Source: Chrysomallon squamiferum (Eukaryota; Mollusca; Gastropoda; Neomphalida; Peltospiridae). Taken from it: a stretch of 64,000 bases of DNA. Position numbers and translations under genes: made by a program. The notes beneath the pieces were generated by a model that was given only the letters and a program-made list of their open reading frames with translations, did no database searches and had not been told where the DNA came from. The stretch is taken from contig CM022672.1 in assembly GCA_012295275.1 (NCBI GenBank), positions 33,229,716-33,293,715 on the forward strand. Direction: 5' to 3'. This document shows positions 38,579 through 49,949 of this stretch, in pieces; within the stretch, counting starts at the first letter, position 1; the number at the start of each line of letters is the position of its first letter.

Positions 38579-40555
38579 ACATGTTAACATGTATGAGTGG
38601 GTCAACTACTACTACGACTACCACAATTATAATCCGACACGAATATGAGGTATTACGCTATTAATATTACTACTACTACTGCAATTACTATTACCTTCAC
38701 TTTTTTTTATTATTACTATGCTATCTTTATTATTACTATAACTACCGCTAACATTTCTACACGTTCTTCTACCACAATTACTATTACCATTATGCTTACC
38801 ATAACTTAATTAATACTAGATTACCTTGTTTCTTTGAAAGAAATATTTGTACAACTTGTTCAGGACAGATGTCATCCGAGCAACTTTTTGTGTCAAAGAC
38901 GTAATCCCCTGGTTTCACTGATTTAGCAAATCTGAAGAAAGAAACGAACAAATAGAGAATAAGAAAGAATAAATACAATTATGATATATGTGTGTGTGTG
39001 TGTGTATATATATGTCCTTGACTTACGAGTGCTCCAGCTTACGAGTTTTCCGAATTACTAGCAGTTGCCCGGTCAATTTTTGCTTTGAGTTGCGAGCCGT
39101 AATCCGAGTTACGAGCGAGTTTCAGATTCGCCGCCGCTAGTTGGCGTAACGAACAACACAACATCCGGCCAGCATCACGCGTCTCACTCGTTTACGTCAC
39201 GTGGTTACCTCGCCATGGAGGCATCTCTGTTGTGTTGTGCACGCGTTTTGTGCTGTATTTGGACAAATTTCTTTCTTCTGACCATGGATCGTAAGAAAGC
39301 GAGTGCAAAGGACAGTGCTGAGAAGAAGAAGCTGATGATGTCCATTGAATTAAAACATGAAATCGTAGAAAAACACGAGCTAGGTGTGTGTGTAGTCGAC
39401 TTGGCTAGGCAGTATGAGCGTAGTAATTCCACGTTATGAACTCCAGCCAAAAGATAGATACACTTTACGAAACCAATTTGTTTCTTTACAATCTCTTTTA
39501 TTTTGTTTTTATACAATATTTATTATTTATAAATACATTTTTTCTTTATAAAAACACGTTACGAAAAGTTGGGCTGGTTTCTGCGGGCTGGAACGGATTA
39601 ATGGTATTTCTGATAATTTCAGACGAGAAACATGATTTGATACACGAGCAAATTGAGTTACGAGCTCGGTTAGGGAACGAATTAAACCCGTAAGTCAAGG
39701 TACCACTGTATATATAAAGAGAATTCTGTTTTAATAGTTTACAAAAGATCCTTGATCAATGTTCACGTTTTCATCAAATAGCAAATGTTTCAAAATGACA
39801 GATATGAAATCTTAAATATCATTGGTATTAAAATGTTAAGATTGACATAAAAGTTATCTACCTTAAACAGTTAAAAATTCAAATGAATTATTAATTATTA
39901 ATTATTAAAATATATGTTTAAGATTCACAAATCGGTGATGTACTTACATTCATTTATTGCTAAGAAACCAATTTGAACCTGTTTTTGGAAATTTATTAAG
40001 CAACGACTTTAAGAAAAGTGTAATAAGCACAGGAATAAAAACAAAGAAAACAAACATGGGTTCCAAGTTGGCTGAGGTATTTGTAGAAGTAAACACAACA
40101 TGTAATTCGGTGAGAGAAAGTCGATGGCCTTGTTCTGTAATCAGAGTCACAAATGTCGTATTTGGTGCTGGTTGACGATGAAGAAATGTTCTGACTTCAG
40201 AAAACACTCGCCTTCCGTTTTGTACTGAAAATAAAGAGAACAAATTTTAATTAATAAAATTCATGTCTACAATTTGCTTTGAAATCTGGATAAATTAATG
40301 TATTCAACACAATTCAAATATTTCAGTCGCAAGAAAACGATTGTCTAAAGACCACTATGCCAGTTTCTACAAATATCGTGATGAAAACCTGTTTTGTTGT
40401 AATTACTCGCGAAGTTTCAGATTCACAAATCTATGGTTCTTCTTCTTCTTCTTCTTCTTCTTTTGTATGTATCTTTATCCTATTATTATTATTATATTTA
40501 TTATTATTATTACTGTTATTATTATTATTATTATTATATTTATTATTATTATTAC

Positions 40556-40588
<33 letters not shown>

Positions 40589-41422
40589 TACTATGAGATA
40601 TTGAGAAGTTCAATTACAGCTCATTAGGCGATAAGCAATAAGCCGATAAGCAGCAAGTTCTAAGAAAAGTGAACACAAATTCTATAAAATTGGTTCAGCT
40701 GAGTGACGTAGGTATGTAGAGTGTTAAAGAAAACGTCAGTTTGTGACGTGAAACAGTCAGGTGACGTACCAGCGAGAATCTTCTGTCCTGCAACAAGATT
40801 TTTCATTTTTACAGTCTCTCCATTGTCCAGAAGAACAGCGACGTCACCAGGGAAACAGTCTCTGGAATAAAGCTTTGGTTGCGGACACGGCAAGCAACAT
40901 TCCATCAAGTCTTCTGTAGCAGTGCTGTTCCCTCTGCACGCGCAAGGACAAACTACCAGTCTTTTTCCACACGGACACGGAGTACCATTACCATCCGGCT
41001 GTATCCGACAATTATTGTATTCATTATTTTAGTGTGCTTTTCTTTTTCATTTCATTTCTTTTATTTATTTATTTATTTATTAATTTATTTATTACTTTTT
41101 CTTTATTACTTTATTACTTTATTTATTTATTTATTATTTGTCAAATTGTTATTCAACACACTAAGAATTCACTTTTGAACAAATTACTATCGGCTAAACC
41201 GCAAAAAAAAAAAAAGAAAAAAAAAAAAGATCGATGAAAAATGTCTTGAAAGAATGAGTCTCTTAATACAGGCTATGCTTCTTTTTTGTACATATTGAAT
41301 TTTTTTTCTCTTCATTTCAGTACTGATATTTTACTGCTGTAATTTAAATACTTAAATCCTATTACTACAGAATCTCAGCTAATGTTCAGTGATAGTGAAG
41401 ACATTCCTCTCATTGTTACTGA

Positions 41423-41454
<32 letters not shown>

Positions 41455-41961
41455 ACCTTTATAACCTAATCAATTTGAGACTAACTATTAACGTATAAAA
41501 TAAAGAGGAACACTTACTCCAATTCCAGGAAGTCCGCTAACTGCAAATAATATGTATAATATTAGAAACCTCATTTGTTAATGTCCTTCATTATTCAGCT
41601 AATAATTATCTCTATAATGACAAAAGCACTATTTTAATAAATTGTAATGGGGAACAACTATATGGTGTTCGATCTAAAAATCAGTCCAGACCTGGAAAGT
41701 ATAAGTTGCCATGGCAATATTTATTAAGTAATAAATATTATAAATATTAGTAAGTATTATAACAATTGAATCACTGTGGAATAGAAACTGAAAAGTACTT
41801 GGAAGCGATCAATCTCTCTTGAGTGATTCTGAATAACAGAATATGGGTGAAACTAAATTGTGTCCAGTTACGTCCACGTTTATTTTTAGCTGAATAATGA
41901 CAAGATATTGAGGTATGGGATCAGATACGAAAAGCGGCTTGAGAAATAATAATAATAATAA

Positions 41962-42011
<50 letters not shown>

Positions 42012-42998
42012 AAAGTAGTAGTAGTAGTAGTAATTGTGGTAGTAAATTTAGAAAAAAAAAACCCGATAAATTAATAATAATAAAATAATAATAATAATAA
42101 TAATAGTAGTAGTAGTAGTAGTAGAAAAAAAAAAAAAAAAAAAAAATGATGATGATGAAATCATCAAAGACTTAATAATAAATAAACATAATTACTGAGC
42201 GACGTCGTGTACGCATTGGCCGGGGTTAAGCCGTCCTATTGCTTCACGACGTTGATTTTCCGTTAAGCCTGAACAGCGACCCATTATAACAGGATAAAAA
42301 CCTTCCTTTTGTTTTTTTGACAATGTTGGTTCAGTGCATCCGTATTGCACGCGCCTCTGCGAGAGGCACGTGCGCAATGCGTTTGCACGTGCAGTACACT
42401 TGGCCACGTGCGGATATGACACTCGGTGTTCTTTTCATTACCCAAAACAACATGGCGCATACAACTGATGTATTACTAAGTTTTATCACTTCATTTCAGT
42501 TTACTTGGAAGCTATAAAAAACTTGCTAAACTTTATTTTGGGTTAAGTGTAGTATTCTAAAAGGCTCCGGTTAAGTTCTGGTTTAATAATCATCTTATAT
42601 AGGAGCTGTATAAATGGCGATTGTGGACACATTTTGATGTTTCAACCAACACATCAATATCTTGCAACCAAATACACAGAAACTGGTCACTATTGGACGT
42701 AAATTGGTGATCCTCTAGAATATGAATTTCTCATTTCTTCACTTTTTTTAATGTTAATGTGCGAAAAATTAAAATTCCCTTTTCAGTTGAGTCGTATTTT
42801 CTGGATTATCTATATCCTGCTATATTTGTAGCCTGGTTGGGTCTTGTGAAATTGTTTTGAACTCTTTCTGTCATTGCAAAGAGATACTGAATTTCTTGTT
42901 TGACGCTATGTAAAAGCTATGGTTATATTTATCGTATTCTTACCTGTTAAAGATGATTTCACACAAAGAAAACAAAACACGAACGTTAAAAGATCCAT
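38179..42998 (-). CDS. secreted Cys-rich Hint-domain ('hog-only') protein, gene 1
   Basis: Exons on the minus strand: 42998-42944 (signal peptide MDLLTFVFCFLCVKSSL), 41540-41518 (23-nt microexon), 40998-40770, 40224-39948, 38931-38825 and 38408-38179 (TAG). All phases agree. A short Cys-rich domain (CPCG...CPCAC...CC..C) precedes the hedgehog-type Hint domain, which starts at Cys74 (CFPGD) and includes TELH (the T-x-x-H block), KPGDYVF, YAPLTDTGTVVVN and LASC. In hedgehogs this module cleaves itself and attaches a sterol to the upstream fragment; here the upstream fragment would be the Cys-rich peptide. After TELH there is a hydrophobic insert of about 20 residues. An in-frame TGA at 39950-39952, just before the donor, would end the protein at 193 of about 306 residues. 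Element C sits in the intron between exons 4 and 5. Confidence 0.8.
38990..39012. repeat. GT microsatellite at the edge of element C
   Basis: (GT)n followed by ATATATAT adjoins the truncated left end of element C inside the Hint gene 1 intron. Confidence 0.8.
39013..39708 (+). mobile_element. short Tigger/pogo-type element C without cargo
   Basis: This roughly 700-bp element lies in the intron of Hint gene 1. The left end is truncated (starts near TCCTTGACTTACGAG); the right end is intact (CGTAAGTCAAGGTACCACTG before TA). It contains the same untranslated leader and Tigger N-terminus as A and B, then joins directly to the right terminal region (GAACGAATTAAACCCG). It is therefore an internally deleted derivative with no cargo. 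Confidence 0.75.
39284..39439 (+). pseudogene. Tigger transposase N-terminal fragment (element C)
   Basis: 51 codons from ATG 39284: a basic start, MSIELKHEIVEKHELG, then VVDLARQYERSNSTL, the best preserved Tigger/CENP-B helix-turn-helix of the three copies, ending at TGA. The remainder of the transposase is deleted. Confidence 0.8.
41930..42160. repeat. (TAG)n and (AAT)n microsatellites with poly-A
   Basis: AAT and TAG trinucleotide arrays alternate at 41948-42030 and 42075-42122, followed by an A-run, inside the first intron of Hint gene 1. Confidence 0.9.
42192..42430 (-). mobile_element. Tc1/mariner-type transposase fragment with E-box-rich leader
   Basis: Minus-strand ATG at about 42281-42283 opens about 30 codons (starts MGRCSGLTENQRREAIGRLN, then PGQCVHDVAQ). 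This resembles the first helix of the paired-type helix-turn-helix of Tc1-like transposases (pattern LT..ER..AIG.L..G....VA). The frame ends at once in unrelated DNA, so it is a 5' fragment. The leader holds several CACGTG motifs and a small hairpin (GCCTCT-GCG-AGAGGC at about 42353-42367). Confidence 0.5.
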
Positions 42999-43119
42999 GA
43001 TAGTAAATTTAACTTCTACAGATTTTTCAATACTGTAATATATATTAGTAGCGTGACTGCTATTTAAATATTCTGTAAAAAAAAAATGTTTTTGTTTTCC
43101 ACCGATATATTCGTCAATG

Positions 43120-43469
43120 TTCATTAAAATTCAGAACCAAAATAAAGATTCAATTGATCTAGTGATCATGCCTGGCAATGGATTATGACAGGTGTCATTT
43201 CAAACAGTATTTTTATTTTAACCATCATATTTAAATTGTGCAAAATAAAAACAATTCATGAAGCAAATCGTTTTCATTTAGTAATAAATGCCTGCAATAT
43301 GTTTGATAGTTGTCGTTTCAAATTTCATTTATGTTAATCATTGTTTAAAAAACACATGAATTTTAATTAATTTTTTTTGTTGTTTTTAAAAATACTGCAA
43401 AGTACACAATAATAAAAAACAGTCGCTTTCATGTCACAGATCTAGTATACAATGCCAGTATTTTTTAAA

Positions 43470-43502
<33 letters not shown>

Positions 43503-43738
43503 TATTGCATTGATTTAAAAAAATAATTTTTTTTCCTATTTTTTCAAACAGCACTTCTGTTACTCATTGCCTTTATAACGTAGGCAATGTCTAAATTCTG
43601 CAAAAACAAAAACAAAATTAACAACAACAACAACAACAGTAGTAGTAGTAGTAGCAGCAGCAGTAGTATTAGTAAATCTGAAAAAAGAAAAGATGATAAA
43701 AGCATAAAAAGATAAAAAATTAATAAAATGATCCAAAA

Positions 43739-43777
<39 letters not shown>

Positions 43778-43841
43778 AATGAAATAAATAAATAAATTAA
43801 TAAATAAAATAAATAAAATAAATAAAATGAAATAAAACAAA

Positions 43842-43884
<43 letters not shown>

Positions 43885-44209
43885 CTTCCTTGGTTTGTTT
43901 TACTTTTGTATTAAAAATTTTCATCATCACATTAAAAACTCACTAAGTAACACACGCCTACACTATTTTTGGCAAATGTCCTTTCGAACTAAGCTTCTGA
44001 TCATTAGTTGTGTAAATAACGTGAACATTTTAAAATTCTGCTAAATAAAATATAATGCAGAAAGGAAATCGTTTTCATTGCATAGATCTTCCAATAAATG
44101 CCAGCAGAATTTCCTTTCTTTTTTTTCTTTTTTTTTGATTTATGTCGTTTCAGACAACACTTTTGTTAATCATCGTCTTAAAATCGTAGGAAATGTTTAT
44201 AATTTGCCC

Positions 44210-44248
<39 letters not shown>

Positions 44249-44340
44249 ACAAATTAAATTGCATGTAATAAATGCCTACCATGATTCTGACATGTCATTT
44301 CAAACAGCAGTTTTGTTCATCAGCAAATTTTGTAAATGTA

Positions 44341-44375
<35 letters not shown>

Positions 44376-44490
44376 AAATTTCAACAAAGTTATCACGATT
44401 CAGAGATCTGGCGAAACAAATATCTGCAGAGTTGTTTAGTTTTCTTGACAGAAGTCATTTCAAACTGAGCCTCTGTTAATTAAAGACATT
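43120..44490. repeat. promoter-proximal repeat array upstream of Hint gene 1
   Basis: About six diverged units occur, recognisable by 'TAATAAATGCCTG/CCAG', 'GTC(A/G)TTTCA(A/G)A', 'TTCTGTTNATCAT' and 'AAATTCTGCAAAA' at about 43160, 43290, 43450-43600, 44080-44200, 44265-44330 and 44410-44480. They are interrupted by (TTA)n, (TAG)n, a long (AAAT)n array (43740-43885) and a poly-A run (44212-44244). The family matches 32490-32800 and 50100-51610. Confidence 0.6.
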
Positions 44491-44559
44491 TATTTGAGGC
44501 AACCCTGAAACAGATCCCGGCCAAAAGGGAAAATATCGAAACCATTTCAAACTGCTTCT

Positions 44560-45071
44560 AAATAATATTCTTACCGTCGTCACCTGGTCTTTGGCGTTGT
44601 TTGTTTTTTGGTAATTTTATTTATTATTGTTATTATCATTCCATGTTCTTGTGTCGATAACTTGTGAGAGATTAATATTCAGTTTATTTATAACATAGAT
44701 ACACAGACATGCATTCACACATATAACCATATATAAAAATATATATGAGCCGTATTGGCAGCACACATATACGTAGCAGACTTGATTTTTTTCGTGTTCT
44801 TAGAGTGAGCCCATTCTTTGTTATTGTTGTCATTATTGTTACAACTGTTGTTCTTGTTTTTCTTGTTATTATTACTACCATTTCTTGTACTATTACTGTT
44901 TGTAGTTGTCTTCATCTATTATTATTACAATTTATGTTATTATTGTTTTTATTATTGTAATTATTATTATTATCATCATCATCATCATCATTATTATTAT
45001 TGTAATTATTATTATTTTTTTTTATTATTATTATTGTAATTATTATTATTATTATTATTATTATTATTGTA

Positions 45072-45114
<43 letters not shown>

Positions 45115-45427
45115 CAAAGATCAATCAATAAACAAGAACAAATAAAAAGGAATTCTGGGTACACGATTAGGTTGCAGTAATACGTCTGTTGACTCTGGTG
45201 GGGCCGTTAAATTTATTGCTGATGTTGTTTGTCATCATCACACACATGTTTACTGAATTCAAAACAGAAAGAAAATAAATTATTTATTTATTTATCAGTC
45301 CATTCTTTATTATTATTATCATTATTATTACTACTATTGGTGTTTGCTATTATTAGTTATTATTGTAATTATTATAATAATAATAATAATAATAATAATT
45401 ATTATTATTATATTAGTAGTAGTAGCC

Positions 45428-45461
<34 letters not shown>

Positions 45462-45800
45462 AAGTAGTAGTAGTAGCATTAGTATTAGCCCCAGAAATTT
45501 GGTATTAGTGTGTCTTTCTTTGTTATATATGTATATTTTTCTCTCTGTATATTTTAATTTACATGGGTACAAGTCTGCATGTATGAATGTAAAACTATTC
45601 GTGTGTATATATGTTTCATTCTGTCTCTATGTACGAGTATACATGTTTGGTGAATTGGATTTTAATGTATTACTGCTATGTAAAAACAATAAATAAAGAC
45701 AGTATATTCCATCAGAGCAGGCAGAGAAAGGTTTGTTTTGTCTTCAGACTGAATTGTTTTCGTTTAAAAGACTGCAATACCATTGTGTAAATGTTGTTAT
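44560..45800. repeat. trinucleotide-rich spacer between Hint genes
   Basis: (TTA)n with ATC interruptions (44930-45112), (TAG)n (45415-45480), and blocks related to 37580-37720 (CCATTCTTTGTTATTGTTG). Poly-Tyr, poly-Ile and poly-Ser frames here are translations of the repeats. No exon was found. Confidence 0.75.
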
Positions 45801-45801
45801 A

Positions 45802-46482
45802 TTATGTCCGCCATGAAGTGTGACTGACAAGATTGTTATAAAGCTTCTCCAAGTTTGACAAAATAGGACTGAAACCGTCTTCTTGCCACGGCTCTAACAA
45901 CCAAGGAAACCATCGAAATGGAGACATTGTGAATCTTTGAACGAAATCTTGATTGAGGGCATTTCCAAAGCAGGAAGCCAGAATTCCATTAACAACAACA
46001 GTTCCCGTGTCCGTCAGAGGAGCGTACAAACCTGGAGAAGATTATAAATAATAACAGATTAACAATTTGTCTCTTTGTATAAGCATGTCGTTATATTAAT
46101 ACGGGTGCGTTTGGTGTGTCATCTGTTTGCGTATTGAACGAAGCTGTGTCCAGATAAATTAGATAAATAAATACATCTAATACTTATACAGACGTACAGA
46201 TCTGTTGTTATGATCAGTTTCATTATGAAGCATCTGTACGAAAAAGGTTTTGTCTGTCGAGTCTTTCTTAAATAAAGAAAGTAATATTCAAAGACAGTTT
46301 TTTTAAATTTATACCATCTTCTCTTTATTTTGTTTTTACGACGCTTGTTAACCTTAAGTAGATTTATAATCAAGAAACGCAAACTAAAATCTCTTTGAGT
46401 TTGAAAACAGTTCATTTTTTAAAATATATTTCAGTGGTGTGCGCAACTTTTTGTTGTTGAATAGTACTGCGATACAGAAAGA

Positions 46483-46530
<48 letters not shown>

Positions 46531-47531
46531 TTAGGAGAAACTATGGTTAAATAGTGTTAAGTCCTTTGTGATCTTCTATTTTGGTTGCCATGTTAACCAG
46601 AACCTGAGCACACGTCCTTGATTACTATTTATTACTGTTATACCAAATTATTATTACTACTGCTTCTGCTGCTACTTCTACTACTACTGCCAATTACTAC
46701 TACTAACTATTACTACTACTACTACTAACTATTACTACTACTACTGCCAATTACTACTACTAACTATTACTATTCCAACAGACTTTCGCAACTCCTATGA
46801 ATACTACCATTAACTTTATTATTATTTACTACTACTACTACTACTACTACAACAATAACAACAACAACAACTACTACTACTACCTCTACCACTAGATTAC
46901 CTTGTTCCTTAGAAAGAAATATTTGTACAACTTGCTCTGGACAGAGATCATTCCAGCAGCTTTCAGCACTGAATAAATAATCACCTGGTTTCACTGATTT
47001 AGCAAACCTGAAGATAGACAGACAAATTCCTCATAAACAGCGACTGCTTTCATTAAACAGTAAACATAATACAATGGAGCCTTATATATTATTAATATTA
47101 AAGTAAAATATATTTTTGAGATTGGCAAATTAATGACGTACTTACATGCCTTTTTTTTCTTTTTTTTTTTTTGCAAAGAAACCTGTTACGACATTTTTAC
47201 GAAACTTACTAAGTAACGACTTAAAGATAATCGTAAAGAAAACAAAGAAAACAAACGTAGGTTTCATGCTGGCTGACGTATTACAGCGTGACGTAAACAC
47301 AACGTGTAATTCTGACACAGTAAGTTGACGGCCTTGCACTGTGACCAGTGTGAGATACGACATGTTTGATGCTGGTTTACGATGGAGAAATGTTCTGACT
47401 TCAGAAAATACGCGTTTTCCATTTTGTACTGAAATTAAAAGTAAAAAAAAACATTTTCATTTATAAATCTTTACTAGACCCTGTTTTGAGAAATAAATTA
47501 TCTTTGGTAGCAAAAAAGGTTGAAAACATCT

Positions 47532-47624
<93 letters not shown>

Positions 47625-49949
47625 AAGAATAGAACGTTGTTAAAGCTTATTCAGTTCTAATCTATCATCTAGTTTCCACCTGTACGTTCTTCTTCTTCTT
47701 TTTTTTTTTTTTTTTTTTTTTGTGATGTTATTATTATTATTATTTTTTTAATTTTGTTCTATTATTATTGGAAAGATTCACCTAAGAGTTCATCTGCTGC
47801 ATAGTAACAAGGAAACAAACTGATTCAAAAAACCTAAAACTGCTTCAGCTCAGGAACGAACTAACGTAGACTGCAAAACGAAAATTTCGAAGACGTCAGC
47901 GTAACACGAATCAGCAATAAAACGGACAGGAAGACTCACCGGACAGAACTCTTTGTCCTCCGACAAGATCTTTCATTCTTACAGCCTGACCAGTGTCCAG
48001 CCGCACAGTGACGTCACCAGGGAAACAGTTCGAGGACTCTATGGGACACGCAACACAGCATTTCAGTCGATCTTGCGGTCCCTGGTACGTGCCTTCGCGG
48101 CATCCACAGCCACAAGGTAAAACCACATATCCACAAGGACAGAGGTATCCTGCGGGATCTGGGAACGTGATTTTATTTATTTATTTATTTATTTTTTATA
48201 CATTTAGCATTAATGAAAAAGAAGCAGATGATTTCAGTTTACTTTTTAATAACTCATTTGTGTTGTTTCAGCGGCCTGCTGATGATGAAAAATCAGAATT
48301 TCCAAATCGTTAAAATAACGTTAGCCCTGAATTTTGCAGATTATGTTACTGTGATGTAAATTCTGAGATTTTCCTACGTAATGTAAATACTGACACCTTT
48401 TTTTACTGTAATGTAAATGCAGACATCTTTTCTCTCTAATGTAAATACTGATATCTTGTTATAATGATGTAAATACTGATATCTTGTTATAATGATGTAA
48501 ATACTGACATCTTGATAATGTACTGTAAATACTGACATCTTGATAATGTACTGTAAATATTGACAGCTTTTTACTGTAATGTAAAGGCAGACATATTATA
48601 ACTCTAATGTAAATTCTGAAATCTTGTTAATACAATGTAAACGCAGACACTATGATACGTAAATATGCCTTGTTAAATTTATACAAAACTGACGTCTTTT
48701 TAAATTTATATTAAATACTGACATCGTGTTACTAATATGTGAGTACTTACATTTTCTTGCTGTAATGTAAATAAAGACATCTTGTTACTTTAATATAAAT
48801 AGAGATTTTTGTTACTATAATGAAAATACAAAAATCTTGTTAATATAATATAAATACTGGCATTTTGTCACTATAATGTGATTACTGATATTTTGTTTAC
48901 TATTATGTAAATATCGATATTTTGTTATTGTAACGTAACTACATATATCTTGTTCTTATAATGTAAATATTGATATTTGTTATTGTAATGTAAATTCATA
49001 CATCGTATTATTATAACGTAAATACTATTCATTTTCTATAGTAATATACATTTTGTTATTGTAAAGTAAATAGTTACATCTTGTTATTATAGTGTAAATA
49101 TTGATATTTTGTTACTATAATAAAAATACAAACATCTCATTCTATTATGGAAATATCGTATCTTATTCTATAATTTAAATACAGATATTTTATTCTATAA
49201 AGTATAAAAGCTATTTTTATACTGTAATGTAAATACATTCCATTTGTTACTATAAAGACCTCTGATTACTATAAAACATATCTAATGTAAATATTTACTA
49301 TAATGTAAATTCTGAGTTTTCTTCCTGTGATATGAATACTGACAGCTTGTTACTGTAATGTAAATATTGGCATTGTTTGTACCAAAACCATCAATACAGA
49401 ATATTTTCTTAAAACCGTGCCGAATTAAAGAGTACAATCTGTATTCGTATTTGTGTTGTTCTTTTGTTTTTTTCTCTCGACTTGGTTCCATGAATTGTTT
49501 TTGTTTAATAACTTTTATGGCATTTCGATCTAAATATCCATGCCAACATCGAAAATATAGTGTTAATAATATTTGTAATAATAAAATATTCCGTTAGAAA
49601 TCCAGGCTATATATATATGTATATTATATATTTATATATAATATAATGTGTGTATGTGTGTGTGTGCGTATACACAAAAAATTATTGTTCTTGTAACCTA
49701 ATATAAAATGTCTGTCTTGGATATTTTATATTTAAATTGGATATTTATTAAATATGTTTGAATTTTCTCTAGCGTCAGTGAAAGGAGATTTCGATTTTTT
49801 TCTGGTTTCTTAATCCAACTCAATATAATTATATAACAAAGCTATAATATGAACAAAATGTTAAGCTCTGGCTTAAAATTTACAATTATCTTACCTTTAG
49901 CAGCTGCTATAAAAGAAAGGAAACAAAAAACAAACACAGAAACACTCAT
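45802..49949 (-). CDS. secreted Cys-rich Hint-domain ('hog-only') protein, gene 2
   Basis: Exons: 49949-49895 (signal peptide MSVSVFVFCFLSFIAAAK), 48158-47940, 47428-47146, 47007-46901 and 46031-45802 (stop). Phases agree and no internal stop occurs; predicted length is 297 residues. Unlike gene 1, exon 1 joins directly to the Cys-rich exon without a microexon. The Cys-rich region (CPCG...CGCGC...CC..C) is followed by Hint from Cys63 (CFPGDVTVRL), SELHVVF, KPGDYLF, YAPLTDTGTVVVN and LASC. The hydrophobic insert after the LH motif is conserved (FVFFVFFTIIF). The usual threonine of the T-x-x-H block is serine here. The C-terminal 35 or so residues after APFRW/SPFRW are short compared with hedgehog sterol-recognition regions. 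Tandem paralogue of gene 1; likely secreted and autoprocessed. Confidence 0.85.
46480..46890. repeat. (CA)n and (TAC)n tracts in intron of Hint gene 2
   Basis: A CA array at 46484-46530 and a TAC/CTA array with ACTGCCAATTACTAC interruptions at 46660-46885 lie between the last two exons. Confidence 0.9.
47535..47621. repeat. compound (GT)n(GA)n microsatellite
   Basis: Roughly 17 GT units run directly into roughly 24 GA units in the intron between exons 2 and 3 of Hint gene 2. Confidence 0.95.
48340..49380. repeat. about 1-kb minisatellite in intron 1 of Hint gene 2
   Basis: About 30-35 degenerate units of roughly 28-33 bp, consensus close to TGTAAATACTGACATCTTGT followed by TACTGTAA, fill the intron between the signal-peptide exon and the Cys-rich exon. 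Units near 48430-48560 are the most uniform; those at the right end are more diverged. Confidence 0.8.

Noticed and set aside
44818-45145. Poly-Tyr, poly-Leu and poly-Asn frames
   Set aside because: Translations of (TTA)n and ATC repeats.
48340-49380. CRISPR-like or satellite gene array
   Set aside because: Contiguous degenerate 30-bp units without unique spacers, located inside an intron; an ordinary minisatellite.
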